From Pontiella desulfatans (GTDB taxonomy: Bacteria > Verrucomicrobiota > Kiritimatiellia > Kiritimatiellales > Pontiellaceae), in NCBI GenBank assembly GCA_029287275.1, contig JARFRL010000254.1, forward strand, positions 1 through 5,047: a stretch of DNA of 5,047 bases. Reading direction: 5' to 3'. Under the pieces are notes generated by a model. It saw only the letters and a program-made list of their open reading frames with translations, was not told the origin of the DNA and searched no databases. The translations under genes and the position numbers were made by a program. Positions 1 through 5,047 of the stretch are shown piece after piece (the stretch's first letter is position 1; every line of letters begins with the position of its first letter).

Positions 1-29
1 CCGCTGGCACGGTTCGTGTTAAAGGGGAC

Positions 30-45
30 GTGTCACAGACGACAC
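30..45. repeat. Short inverted repeat in the dnaK leader
   Basis: GTGTC at 30-34 and GACAC at 41-45 are complementary arms around a 6-base centre, ending 25 bases before the dnaK start. This could be a small operator or a weak RNA hairpin in the 5' leader. It does not match the CIRCE heat-shock operator (TTAGCACTC-N9-GAGTGCTAA). Five-base arms are short enough to occur by chance, so no function is assigned. The rest of the 70 bases before dnaK holds a Shine-Dalgarno (GGAG, 60-63), and I see no convincing promoter in it. The dnaK promoter probably lies upstream of the window. Confidence 0.25.
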
Positions 46-70
46 CAATTTATTCAAATGGAGACAAATT

Positions 71-2008
71 ATGAGCACAGCAGGATCTAAAGTATTGGGT
101 ATCGACCTAGGTACCACGAATTCGTGCATGGCGGTGATGGAAGGTGGCGAGCCGACCGTGATTCCAAACGCGGAAGGCGGACGCACCACGCCCTCGATCG
201 TCGCGTTCACGAAAAGCGGCGAGCGTCTGGTTGGTACCGCGGCGAAACGCCAAGCGGTAACGAACCCGCAGCACACGGTCTTTTCGATCAAGCGTTTCAT
301 GGGGCGTAAATTCGAGGAAGTGGAACATGAAATCCACCTCGTTCCCTACAACGTGGTGAAAGCCAAGAACGGCGACGCGCACGTTAAGATCGACGACAAA
401 GTTTACAGCCCGCCGGAAATTTCCGCAATGATTCTGCAGAAGCTGAAAGCCGACGCGGAAGCCTATCTCGGCGAAACCGTGTCGCAGGCGGTCATCACCG
501 TTCCGGCATATTTCAACGATTCCCAGCGCCAAGCCACCAAAGACGCGGGCAAGATCGCCGGTCTGGAAGTGCTGCGCATCATCAACGAGCGGTCCGCGGC
601 GTCGTTGGCGTATGGCCTCGACAAGAAGTCGGAAGAGAAGATCGCGATTTACGACCTTGGTGGCGGCACGTTCGATGTGTCGATCCTCGATATCGGCGAC
701 GGCGTGTTCGAAGTGACCGCGACCAGCGGCGACGGACACCTCGGCGGCGACGACTTCGACCAGAAGATCATCGACTGGCTCGTCGCGGGCTTCAAGACGG
801 AGCAGGGCATCGACCTTTCCGCGGACCCGATGGTGCTCCAGCGCTTGAAGGAAGCCGGCGAGAAAGCCAAGTGCGAACTCTCCAGCTCGCAGTCCACCGA
901 AATCAATCTGCCGTTCATCACGGCCGACGCGTCCGGACCGAAGCACTTGAACGTGACGCTGACGCGCGCCAAGCTTGAAGAGCTGTGCGACGACCTGATC
1001 ACCAAGGCGATTCAGCCGGTACGCTCTTGCTTGTCCGATTCCGGATTGAGCGCGTCGGAAGTGAACGAAGTCATCTTGGTGGGCGGCTCCACCCGCATGC
1101 CGAAGGTGCAAGATTCCGTGAAGGAAATCTTCGGCCAAGAGCCCCACAAAGGCGTGAACCCGGACGAGGTCGTTTCCATCGGCGCGTCCATTCAGGGCGG
1201 CGTGCTGAAGGGCGAAGTGAATGACGTGCTGTTGCTGGACGTCACGCCGCTGACGCTCGGCATCGAAACCATGGGTGGAATTTCCACTCCGCTCATCGAG
1301 CGCAACACCACCATCCCCGCGAAGAAGAGCGAGATCTTCTCCACCGCGGCGGACAACCAGCCGGCCGTGGAAATCAAGGTCCTGCAGGGCGAGCGCAAGA
1401 TGGCCAACGCCAACAAGACCATCGGCAGCTTCAACCTCGACGGCATTCCGCCGGCGCCGCGCGGCACGCCGCAGATCGAGGTTACCTTCGATATCGACGC
1501 GAACGGCATCGTGAAGGTCAGCGCGAAGGATCTCGGCACCGGCAAGGAGCAGCACATCACCATCACCAACTCCAGTGGTCTGTCCGACGACGAGATCGAC
1601 GCGATGATGAAGGACGCCGAGGCGCACGCCGCCGAGGACGAAAAGCTGAAAGAGAAGATCGATCTGAAGAACCAGGCGGACTCGACCGTGTTCCAGACGG
1701 AGAAATTCCTGAAGGAAAACGAGGACAAAGTTACGCCGGAACAGAAGGCGGAAGTCGAAGCCGCGATCGAGCCGGTTAAGAAAGCCATCGAAGCGGAAGA
1801 CTACGACGGCATGAAGACCGCGCTGGACACCCTCAACGAGAAGATGCAGGCCGCCGCGACGGAAATGTACGCCAACGCCGCTCCGGGCGCGGAACAGGGC
1901 GCGCCGGGAGCCGACATGGGCGGCGACGCCGGTGGCGGCGAGAAGAAGGCTTCCGACGTTGAGGAAGCGGACTTCGAAATGGTCGATGAAGACGAAAACA
2001 AGAAATAG
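71..2008 (+). CDS. dnaK: Chaperone protein DnaK (Hsp70)
   Basis: This is the cytoplasmic ATP-dependent Hsp70 chaperone. It binds exposed hydrophobic stretches of unfolded clients and cycles with DnaJ and GrpE, neither of which is in the window. It has 645 aa against 638 in E. coli and is full length. The nucleotide-binding domain shows phosphate-1 loop GIDLGTTNSC (10-19), catalytic-type lysine K72 in FSIKR, VPAYFND with P145 and R153 (the residues of the known proline switch), phosphate-2 loop DLGGGTFD (195-202) and the VGGSTRMP adenosine loop (337-344). The interdomain linker DVLLLDV is at 385-391. The beta substrate-binding domain follows, then the helical lid and a Gly/Ala-rich tail ending in the typical acidic EEADFEMVDED segment. 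The start ATG has GGAG seven bases upstream. One oddity is that the nearly invariant NEPTAA motif reads NERSAA (172-177): the usual proline is R174, although the preceding E173 is kept. The gene is probably first in a dnaK-groES-groEL transcription unit. Confidence 0.98.
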   Translation: MSTAGSKVLGIDLGTTNSCMAVMEGGEPTVIPNAEGGRTTPSIVAFTKSGERLVGTAAKRQAVTNPQHTVFSIKRFMGRKFEEVEHEIHLVPYNVVKAKNGDAHVKIDDKVYSPPEISAMILQKLKADAEAYLGETVSQAVITVPAYFNDSQRQATKDAGKIAGLEVLRIINERSAASLAYGLDKKSEEKIAIYDLGGGTFDVSILDIGDGVFEVTATSGDGHLGGDDFDQKIIDWLVAGFKTEQGIDLSADPMVLQRLKEAGEKAKCELSSSQSTEINLPFITADASGPKHLNVTLTRAKLEELCDDLITKAIQPVRSCLSDSGLSASEVNEVILVGGSTRMPKVQDSVKEIFGQEPHKGVNPDEVVSIGASIQGGVLKGEVNDVLLLDVTPLTLGIETMGGISTPLIERNTTIPAKKSEIFSTAADNQPAVEIKVLQGERKMANANKTIGSFNLDGIPPAPRGTPQIEVTFDIDANGIVKVSAKDLGTGKEQHITITNSSGLSDDEIDAMMKDAEAHAAEDEKLKEKIDLKNQADSTVFQTEKFLKENEDKVTPEQKAEVEAAIEPVKKAIEAEDYDGMKTALDTLNEKMQAAATEMYANAAPGAEQGAPGADMGGDAGGGEKKASDVEEADFEMVDEDENKK

Positions 2009-2031
2009 AGCTTTTTAGGTTTTTGATCGCC

Positions 2032-2068
2032 GATTTTTTGATTCGTGAAACTCCGCGGATCAAAAATC
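2032..2068 (+). repeat. Long imperfect hairpin in the dnaK-groES gap
   Basis: Bases 2032-2047 can pair with 2054-2068, leaving a 6-base loop (AAACTC, 2048-2053). The outer part pairs T-rich DNA (TTTTTGAT, 2035-2042) with ATCAAAAA (2059-2066). The inner part is CG-rich and includes two G-U pairs. One U is bulged in the 5' arm. No U-tract follows the 3' arm, since the next bases are AAAATTC, so this is not a standard intrinsic terminator. It may be an mRNA processing or stability element setting relative dnaK and groESL levels, or simply a by-product of the repeat array beside it. The structure is read from the sequence; its role is inference. Confidence 0.5.
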
Positions 2069-2088
2069 AAAATTCAAAAATCGAAATC
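2061..2088 (+). repeat. Degenerate 7-bp tandem array upstream of groES
   Basis: Four consecutive 7-base units can be read in register: CAAAAAT, CAAAATT, CAAAAAT, CGAAATC. The consensus is C-R-A-A-A-W-T. The first unit is also part of the 3' arm of the hairpin at 2032-2068. A second array of similar units in the same 7-base phase lies between rpoZ and smpB (4527-4554). The array ends 30 bases before the groES start. Low-complexity A-rich DNA can give an apparent period by chance, but the second occurrence makes that less likely. Confidence 0.5.
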
Positions 2089-2118
2089 ATTAACAAACAA
2101 CTAAGGAGAGACATATCC

Positions 2119-2406
2119 ATGAAGATTAAACCATTGGGTGAACGCGTGCTGGTTGAACCGGTGAAGGAAGATGAAGCCGTCAAGGGTGGAATCATCATTC
2201 CCGACTCCGCCAAGGAAAAGCCGCAAGAAGGCAAGGTCATCGCGGTTGGTACCGGCAAGATCGACGACAACGGCAAAAAAATCGCGTTCAACGTCAAGGT
2301 TGGCGATATCGTGTTGATGCCGAAGTACGGCGGAACCGAAGTCAAAGTTGACGGCAAGGAATACCAGATCATGCGCGAAGAAGACATCCTCGCGGTTATC
2401 GGCTAA
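2119..2406 (+). CDS. groES: Co-chaperonin GroES (Hsp10)
   Basis: GroES forms the seven-subunit lid that caps the GroEL folding chamber in the cytoplasm. The 95-aa product matches the usual 95-97 aa. It begins MKIKPLGERVLV, the typical first strand, followed by the flexible mobile loop at about 16-34 with GGIIIPD. The hydrophobic III of that loop is the part expected to dock on the GroEL apical domains. The roof hairpin (KIDDNG region) and the closing strands (VGDIVLMPKYGGTEVKVDG, EEDILAVI) follow. The frame stays open upstream to 2023, but the ATG at 2119 is the right start. It has AAGGAG at 2103-2108 with a 10-base spacing and places the conserved N-terminus exactly, whereas the upstream extension is AT-rich intergenic DNA. 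groEL follows after 26 bases, the standard two-gene arrangement. Confidence 0.97.
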   Translation: MKIKPLGERVLVEPVKEDEAVKGGIIIPDSAKEKPQEGKVIAVGTGKIDDNGKKIAFNVKVGDIVLMPKYGGTEVKVDGKEYQIMREEDILAVIG

Positions 2407-2432
2407 CTCTGATTTAAAAAGGAATATTCAAA

Positions 2433-4067
2433 ATGGCTAAACAAATTGTATTTGATGTGGAAGCGCGCGACGCGCTGCTGCGTGGTGTTGAAAAACTGAG
2501 CAAAGCGGTGAAAGTCACCCTCGGTCCGAAAGGCCGCAACGTGATCCTCGACAAGAAGTACGGCTCTCCGACCGTGACCAAGGACGGCGTCTCCGTCGCC
2601 AAGGAAATCGAGCTCGAAGACCCCTTCGAAAACATGGGCGCGCAGATGGTTAAGGAAGTCGCTTCCAAGACCTCCGACATCGCCGGCGACGGCACCACCA
2701 CCGCGACCGTTCTGGCCGAAGCGATTTATCGCGAAGGGCTGAAGAACGTCACCGCGGGCGCCAACCCGATGAGCCTCAAGCGCGGCATCGACAAAGCCGT
2801 CACGGCCATGGTCGAGCAGCTCGCCAAGCTCAGCAAGAAAGTGAAATCCACCGAGGAAGTCGCGCAGGTTGGCACCATCTCCGCCAACGGCGACGAAACC
2901 ATCGGCAACATCATCGCGGAAGCGATGGAAAAAGTCGGCAAAGACGGCACCATCACCGTCGAGGAAGCCAAATCCATCGAAACCAGCCTCGACGTCGTTG
3001 AAGGCATGCAGTTCGACAAGGGCTACCTTTCTCCCTACTTCGTGACCGACGCCAACACCATGGAAGCGCTGCTTGAAGATCCCTACATTCTGCTGTTCGA
3101 GAAAAAGGTTTCCAACCTGCAGGATATGCTCCCGCTGCTCCAGAACGTCGCCAAAACCGGCAAGCCGTTCATGATCATCGCGGAAGACATCGAAGGCGAA
3201 GCCCTCGCGACGCTCGTGGTCAACAAGCTGCGCGGCACCCTGAACGTCTGCGCCGTCAAGGCTCCGGGCTTCGGCGACCGTCGCAAGGCGATCATGGAAG
3301 ACCTCGCGGTGCTGACCGGCGCCAAGTTCATCACCGAAGATCTCGGCATCAAACTCGAAACCGTGACCCTCGACGACCTCGGCACCGCCAAGCGCGTCAC
3401 CGTGGGTAAAGACGACACCACGATCGTTGAAGGCGCCGGCAAGGTCGCCGAAATCAAGGCGCGCATCGACCTGATCCGTCGCCAGATCGAGGAAACCACC
3501 TCCGATTACGACCGCGAGAAGCTGCAGGAACGTCTGGCCAAGTTGGCTGGCGGCGTCGCGGTCATCAACGTCGGCGCGGCGACCGAAGCCGAAATGAAGG
3601 AAAAGAAAGCCCGTGTTGAAGACGCGCTGCACGCGACCCGCGCGGCCGTCGCCGAAGGCATCGTGCCTGGTGGTGGCGTGGCGCTGATCCGCGTTCAGAA
3701 GGCGATCGACAAGCTCGTCCTCGAAGGCGACGAGGAAATCGGCGCCAACATCGTCCGTAAAGCGATCGAGGCTCCGCTTCGTCAGCTCGTCGCGAACGCC
3801 GGCGAAGAGGGCGCTCTGGTCGTCCAGGAAGTCAAGAAGGGCAAGCAGTCCATGGGCTACAACGTCGCGACCGGCGAATACGTGGACATGATCGCCGCGG
3901 GCATCATCGATCCGGCCATGGTCACGCGTTCCGCGTTGCAGTACGCGGCCTCCATCTCCGGTCTGTTGCTGACCACGGAAGCCATGATCACGGACCTTCC
4001 GGAAAAAGACGCGCCTCCGATGCCCGACATGGGCGGCGGAATGGGTGGAATGGGCGGCATGATGTAA
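2433..4067 (+). CDS. groEL: Chaperonin GroEL (Hsp60)
   Basis: This is the 60-kDa chaperonin subunit, which builds the double-ring 14-mer that encloses unfolded proteins and folds them with ATP and GroES. The 544 aa are close to the 548 of E. coli. The equatorial ATPase domain shows TLGPKGRNV near the N-terminus, TKDG with D51, and GDGTTTATV with D86. The catalytic aspartate in ARVEDALHATRAA is D397 (D398 in E. coli), followed by EGIVPGGGVALIR. The apical domain contains KGYLSPYFVTD, the hydrophobic client/GroES-binding surface around MLPLL and ALATLVVNKLRG, and KAPGFGDRRK. The C-terminus is the flexible GGM-repeat tail ending in GGMM, which lines the cavity floor. The start ATG has AAGGA at 2419-2423 about nine bases upstream. 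No residue known to be essential looks altered. A hairpin and an intrinsic terminator follow directly, so this is the last gene of its unit. Confidence 0.98.
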   Translation: MAKQIVFDVEARDALLRGVEKLSKAVKVTLGPKGRNVILDKKYGSPTVTKDGVSVAKEIELEDPFENMGAQMVKEVASKTSDIAGDGTTTATVLAEAIYREGLKNVTAGANPMSLKRGIDKAVTAMVEQLAKLSKKVKSTEEVAQVGTISANGDETIGNIIAEAMEKVGKDGTITVEEAKSIETSLDVVEGMQFDKGYLSPYFVTDANTMEALLEDPYILLFEKKVSNLQDMLPLLQNVAKTGKPFMIIAEDIEGEALATLVVNKLRGTLNVCAVKAPGFGDRRKAIMEDLAVLTGAKFITEDLGIKLETVTLDDLGTAKRVTVGKDDTTIVEGAGKVAEIKARIDLIRRQIEETTSDYDREKLQERLAKLAGGVAVINVGAATEAEMKEKKARVEDALHATRAAVAEGIVPGGGVALIRVQKAIDKLVLEGDEEIGANIVRKAIEAPLRQLVANAGEEGALVVQEVKKGKQSMGYNVATGEYVDMIAAGIIDPAMVTRSALQYAASISGLLLTTEAMITDLPEKDAPPMPDMGGGMGGMGGMM

Positions 4068-4074
4068 AAAGGCC

Positions 4075-4105
4075 TTGGAGCGCGGCGACGCCCGCCGCGC
4101 TCCAA
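4075..4105. repeat. 13-bp perfect GC-rich inverted repeat after groEL
   Basis: TTGGAGCGCGGCG (4075-4087) is the exact reverse complement of bases 4093-4105, with a 5-base loop (ACGCC). The element starts eight bases after the groEL stop. No T-run follows on the + strand, so it is not itself a canonical terminator. The real terminator hairpin begins ten bases further on. It may protect the mRNA 3' end from exonucleases, or be a copy of a dispersed palindromic repeat; one copy cannot decide. Confidence 0.7.
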
Positions 4106-4115
4106 ACCATTCGCG

Positions 4116-4144
4116 AATCCGCCCTCTTCGGGGGCGGATTTTTT
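4116..4144 (+). terminator. Rho-independent terminator of the chaperone unit
   Basis: AATCCGCCC (4116-4124) pairs perfectly with GGGCGGATT (4132-4140), giving a nine-base-pair GC-rich stem. A run of six T (4139-4144) begins in the end of the 3' arm. This is the classic intrinsic terminator layout. It ends transcription after groEL and isolates the rpoZ gene, which has its own promoter just downstream. Confidence 0.9.
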
Positions 4145-4157
4145 CAATGAATAGCGT

Positions 4158-4185
4158 TTGACTCCAATGGGTTGAGTGCTAAAGT
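4158..4185 (+). promoter_or_regulatory. Predicted sigma70-type promoter for rpoZ
   Basis: A -35 hexamer TTGACT (4158-4163, five of six matches to TTGACA) and a -10 hexamer TAAAGT (4180-4185, four of six to TATAAT) are separated by 16 bases. The expected start of transcription is near 4192, giving a leader of about 70 nt before rpoZ. The position just after the groEL terminator fits a fresh transcription unit. The spacer and -10 also contain GAGTGCTAA (4174-4182), identical to the right arm of the CIRCE operator (see findings). Confidence 0.65.
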
Positions 4186-4215
4186 ACCCGCCGATTTTTC
4201 CCTAGTTATCGAGAT

Positions 4216-4248
4216 TCCGTTTAAACGGAGCAACGCCAGTCACTGGTG
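4216..4248 (+). promoter_or_regulatory. Two palindromes in the rpoZ leader
   Basis: TCCGTTTAAACGGA (4216-4229) is a perfect 14-base palindrome. Six bases later CCAGT-C-ACTGG (4236-4246) is a second, odd-length palindrome. As RNA the second can extend to 4234-4248 using one G-U pair, with a three-base loop, ending one base before the GGAG Shine-Dalgarno at 4250-4253. Such a pair could be a protein operator, or RNA hairpins affecting translation of rpoZ. The symmetry is seen directly; a regulatory role is inference. Confidence 0.4.
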
Positions 4249-4262
4249 TGGAGAGCAAACCT

Positions 4263-4517
4263 ATGAATTTTGAATATTTGAGTGCCGCGGAAGAAAAAAT
4301 CATCAACACGCCGATGTTGGTGAACCTGATTTCCTACCGCACCCGTCAACTCAACAGCGGCGCGCGTCCGATGGTGAAGAAAGACCACGCGGAAATGGAC
4401 AATCACGATCTGGTGCTGAAGGAAATCGCGCAAGGACTGCTGACCGCGGAAATGATCTTCTCGGAAGATGATTCGGAAACCGCCGGTCTCGATTTCGACG
4501 CGTCGATGTTGCTGTAA
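4263..4517 (+). CDS. rpoZ: DNA-directed RNA polymerase subunit omega
   Basis: Omega is the small subunit that wraps the beta' C-terminal region and helps assemble and stabilise RNA polymerase. The product has 84 aa (91 in E. coli). The family signature is visible as LVNLISYRTRQL (19-30), G33, RPMV (35-38), and HDLVLKEIAQGLL (48-60), which correspond to the LVLVAARRARQM and ALREIEEGLI segments of E. coli omega. The tail is acidic (SEDDSET) and ends DASMLL, with no resemblance to the E. coli C-terminus; omega tails vary widely. The start is set by GGAG at 4250-4253, nine bases before the ATG. An in-frame GTG at 4248 overlaps that Shine-Dalgarno and is unlikely. The gene appears monocistronic, with a promoter at 4158-4185 and a hairpin terminator at about 4568-4600. 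The match is by motif reading of a divergent small protein, hence slightly lower certainty. Confidence 0.88.
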   Translation: MNFEYLSAAEEKIINTPMLVNLISYRTRQLNSGARPMVKKDHAEMDNHDLVLKEIAQGLLTAEMIFSEDDSETAGLDFDASMLL

Positions 4518-4526
4518 AAGGATTCC

Positions 4527-4569
4527 CGAATATCGAAGATCTAAATTCGAAACCATTTGGAATTTCGAA
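4527..4569. repeat. Degenerate 7-bp array with inverted partner, rpoZ-smpB gap
   Basis: Four 7-base units run in register at 4527-4554: CGAATAT, CGAAGAT, CTAAATT, CGAAACC. They resemble the units between dnaK and groES (2061-2088). The last unit lies in an imperfect inverted repeat: TTCGAAACC (4546-4554) opposes GG-AA-TTTCGAA (4559-4569), with two unpaired A. This gives a weak hairpin just ahead of the terminator. Both arrays thus combine direct 7-base units with an opposite-facing copy. No function is assigned. Confidence 0.4.
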
Positions 4570-4600
4570 AGGCTCAAAGCTTCCGGTTTTGAGCTTTTCT
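4568..4600 (+). terminator. Probable intrinsic terminator after rpoZ
   Basis: GCTCAAA (4572-4578) pairs with TTTGAGC (4588-4594), and the inner G-U and C-G pairs extend the stem to nine, leaving a five-base loop TTCCG. TTTTCT follows at 4595-4600, and AAA precedes the stem at 4568-4570, so the structure could work in both directions. It lies 51 bases after the rpoZ stop. The stem is less GC-rich than the groEL terminator and the T-run is short, so termination may be partial, with some read-through into smpB. Confidence 0.65.
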
Positions 4601-4655
4601 ATTTGGGACGGAAGTTGGTTTCGGATTTAGCGACCGGGATATAGGGTTTGTTTCC

Positions 4656-5047
4656 ATGGCTGGTAAAAACAAAAAGAAAAAGAACGATCCGGGCGCGGGG
4701 GTGCTGGCCACCAACCGCAAGGCGCTTCGCGATTTCGAGATTCTCGAAAAGATCGAGGCGGGAATCGTGCTGAGCGGCACCGAGGTGAAATCCTGCAAGC
4801 AGGGGCACATCAGCGTTCAGGAAGGCTACGTCCACATCGACGATCGCTTGGAAGCGTGGCTCGTTGGATGCACCATCCAGCCGTATGATCACGGCAACAT
4901 TTTCAATCACAACCAGACCCGCGAGCGAAAGTTGCTGATGCACCACAAGGAGATCGTGCGGCTCTACGGCAAGATCCGCGAGAAGGGCCTGACGATCGTT
5001 CCGCTGAAGGTGTATCTCGTCCGCGGCAAGGTCAAGATCCGCGTCGG
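4656..5047 (+). CDS. smpB: SsrA-binding protein SmpB (3' end outside window)
   Basis: SmpB binds tmRNA (SsrA) and carries it to stalled ribosomes for trans-translation, which rescues the ribosome and tags the incomplete protein for degradation. The visible 130 codons cover most of a protein that is 160 aa in E. coli. After a lysine-rich start (MAGKNKKKK), the OB-fold core shows TNRKALRDFEIL, AGIVLSGTEVKS with the family GTEVKS motif (41-46), QEGYVHI, DHGNIFNHNQTRERKLL, HHKEIVRLYGKI, GLTIVPLKVYL and KVKIRV. These match the conserved tmRNA-binding surface in order. The C-terminal tail, which enters the decoding centre of the ribosome, lies beyond the window. The ATG at 4656 has a modest Shine-Dalgarno (AGGG, 4643-4646) nine bases upstream. 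The gene follows rpoZ by 138 bases with a terminator between them, so it is probably transcribed at least partly on its own. The ssrA gene is not in the window. Confidence 0.95.
   Translation, partial: MAGKNKKKKNDPGAGVLATNRKALRDFEILEKIEAGIVLSGTEVKSCKQGHISVQEGYVHIDDRLEAWLVGCTIQPYDHGNIFNHNQTRERKLLMHHKEIVRLYGKIREKGLTIVPLKVYLVRGKVKIRV

Noticed and set aside
5..19. TGGCACG resembling the -24 element of a sigma54 promoter
   Set aside because: The -12 element at the required spacing reads GTGT rather than TTGC, lacking the essential GC pair.
106..123. Cluster of AvrII, KpnI and EcoRI sites resembling a cloning polylinker
   Set aside because: The bases encode the conserved DLGTTNS phosphate loop of DnaK in frame, so the sites are coincidental.
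107..1627. Open frame of 506 codons on the minus strand across dnaK
   Set aside because: It lies wholly inside dnaK, whose identity is certain, and its Arg/His/Gly/Val-rich translation resembles no family I know. Long antisense frames are common opposite biased Hsp70 codons.
2023..2118. N-terminal extension of groES by 32 codons
   Set aside because: The extension is AT-rich repeat and hairpin sequence. The ATG at 2119 has a good Shine-Dalgarno and matches the conserved GroES N-terminus.
2403..3632. Open frame of 409 codons on the minus strand across groEL
   Set aside because: It is a shadow of the groEL reading frame. The translation is rich in Phe, Asp, Gly and His in patterns set by groEL codons, with no recognisable motif and no promoter or ribosome site seen.
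4024..4064. GGM-type short tandem repeat at the end of groEL
   Set aside because: It encodes the normal flexible Gly-Gly-Met tail of GroEL and is not an independent repeat element.
4248..4262. GTG start for rpoZ five codons upstream
   Set aside because: It overlaps the GGAG Shine-Dalgarno that correctly serves the ATG at 4263.
4615..4645. Possible smpB promoter, TTGGTT with GATATA or TATAGG
   Set aside because: The -10 matches are poor at 17-base spacing, and the better hexamer needs 19 bases. The start would fall almost on the smpB ATG.

Overview
This window is a housekeeping segment of a bacterial genome. It carries two chaperone systems, the omega subunit of RNA polymerase and the start of the trans-translation factor SmpB. 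All five genes are on the + strand, in the order dnaK - groES - groEL - (terminator) - rpoZ - (terminator) - smpB, the last cut by the window end. Coding DNA is moderately GC-rich with many C/G third positions, whereas the gaps are AT-rich. The omega protein has a short, divergent form with the N-terminal pattern L-V-N-L-I-S-x-R-x-R-Q-L. Together with the DnaK/GroESL linkage and the TTGACT...TAAAGT promoter style, this makes me favour the Verrucomicrobia/Lentisphaerae/Kiritimatiellae side of the PVC group or a related uncultured phylum. That is inference; no 16S rRNA or other decisive marker is present.

Region 1 (1-4144) is the chaperone block. DnaK (645 aa) is followed after 110 bp by GroES (95 aa), then after 26 bp by GroEL (544 aa). 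A strong intrinsic terminator (4116-4144) closes the block, preceded by a separate 13-bp perfect GC-rich hairpin (4075-4105). The dnaK-groES gap has no clear promoter. It holds a long imperfect hairpin (2032-2068) and a degenerate 7-bp tandem array (2061-2088). DnaK and GroESL act in succession in folding, so co-transcription would tie their supply together. DnaJ, GrpE and HrcA are not in the window.

Region 2 (4145-4600) is the rpoZ unit. It has a sigma70-type promoter (4158-4185), a leader of about 70 nt with two palindromes just ahead of the Shine-Dalgarno, an 84-aa omega subunit, a second degenerate 7-bp array and a hairpin terminator. The promoter spacer and -10 contain an exact right half of the CIRCE heat-shock operator, which is unexpected here. 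Region 3 (4601-5047) is smpB, with 130 codons visible and the C-terminal tail missing.

I see no novel multi-gene system. The points worth a second look are an altered EPTAA motif in DnaK (ERSAA), the recurring 7-bp arrays, the CIRCE half-site in the rpoZ promoter, and the structured rpoZ leader.
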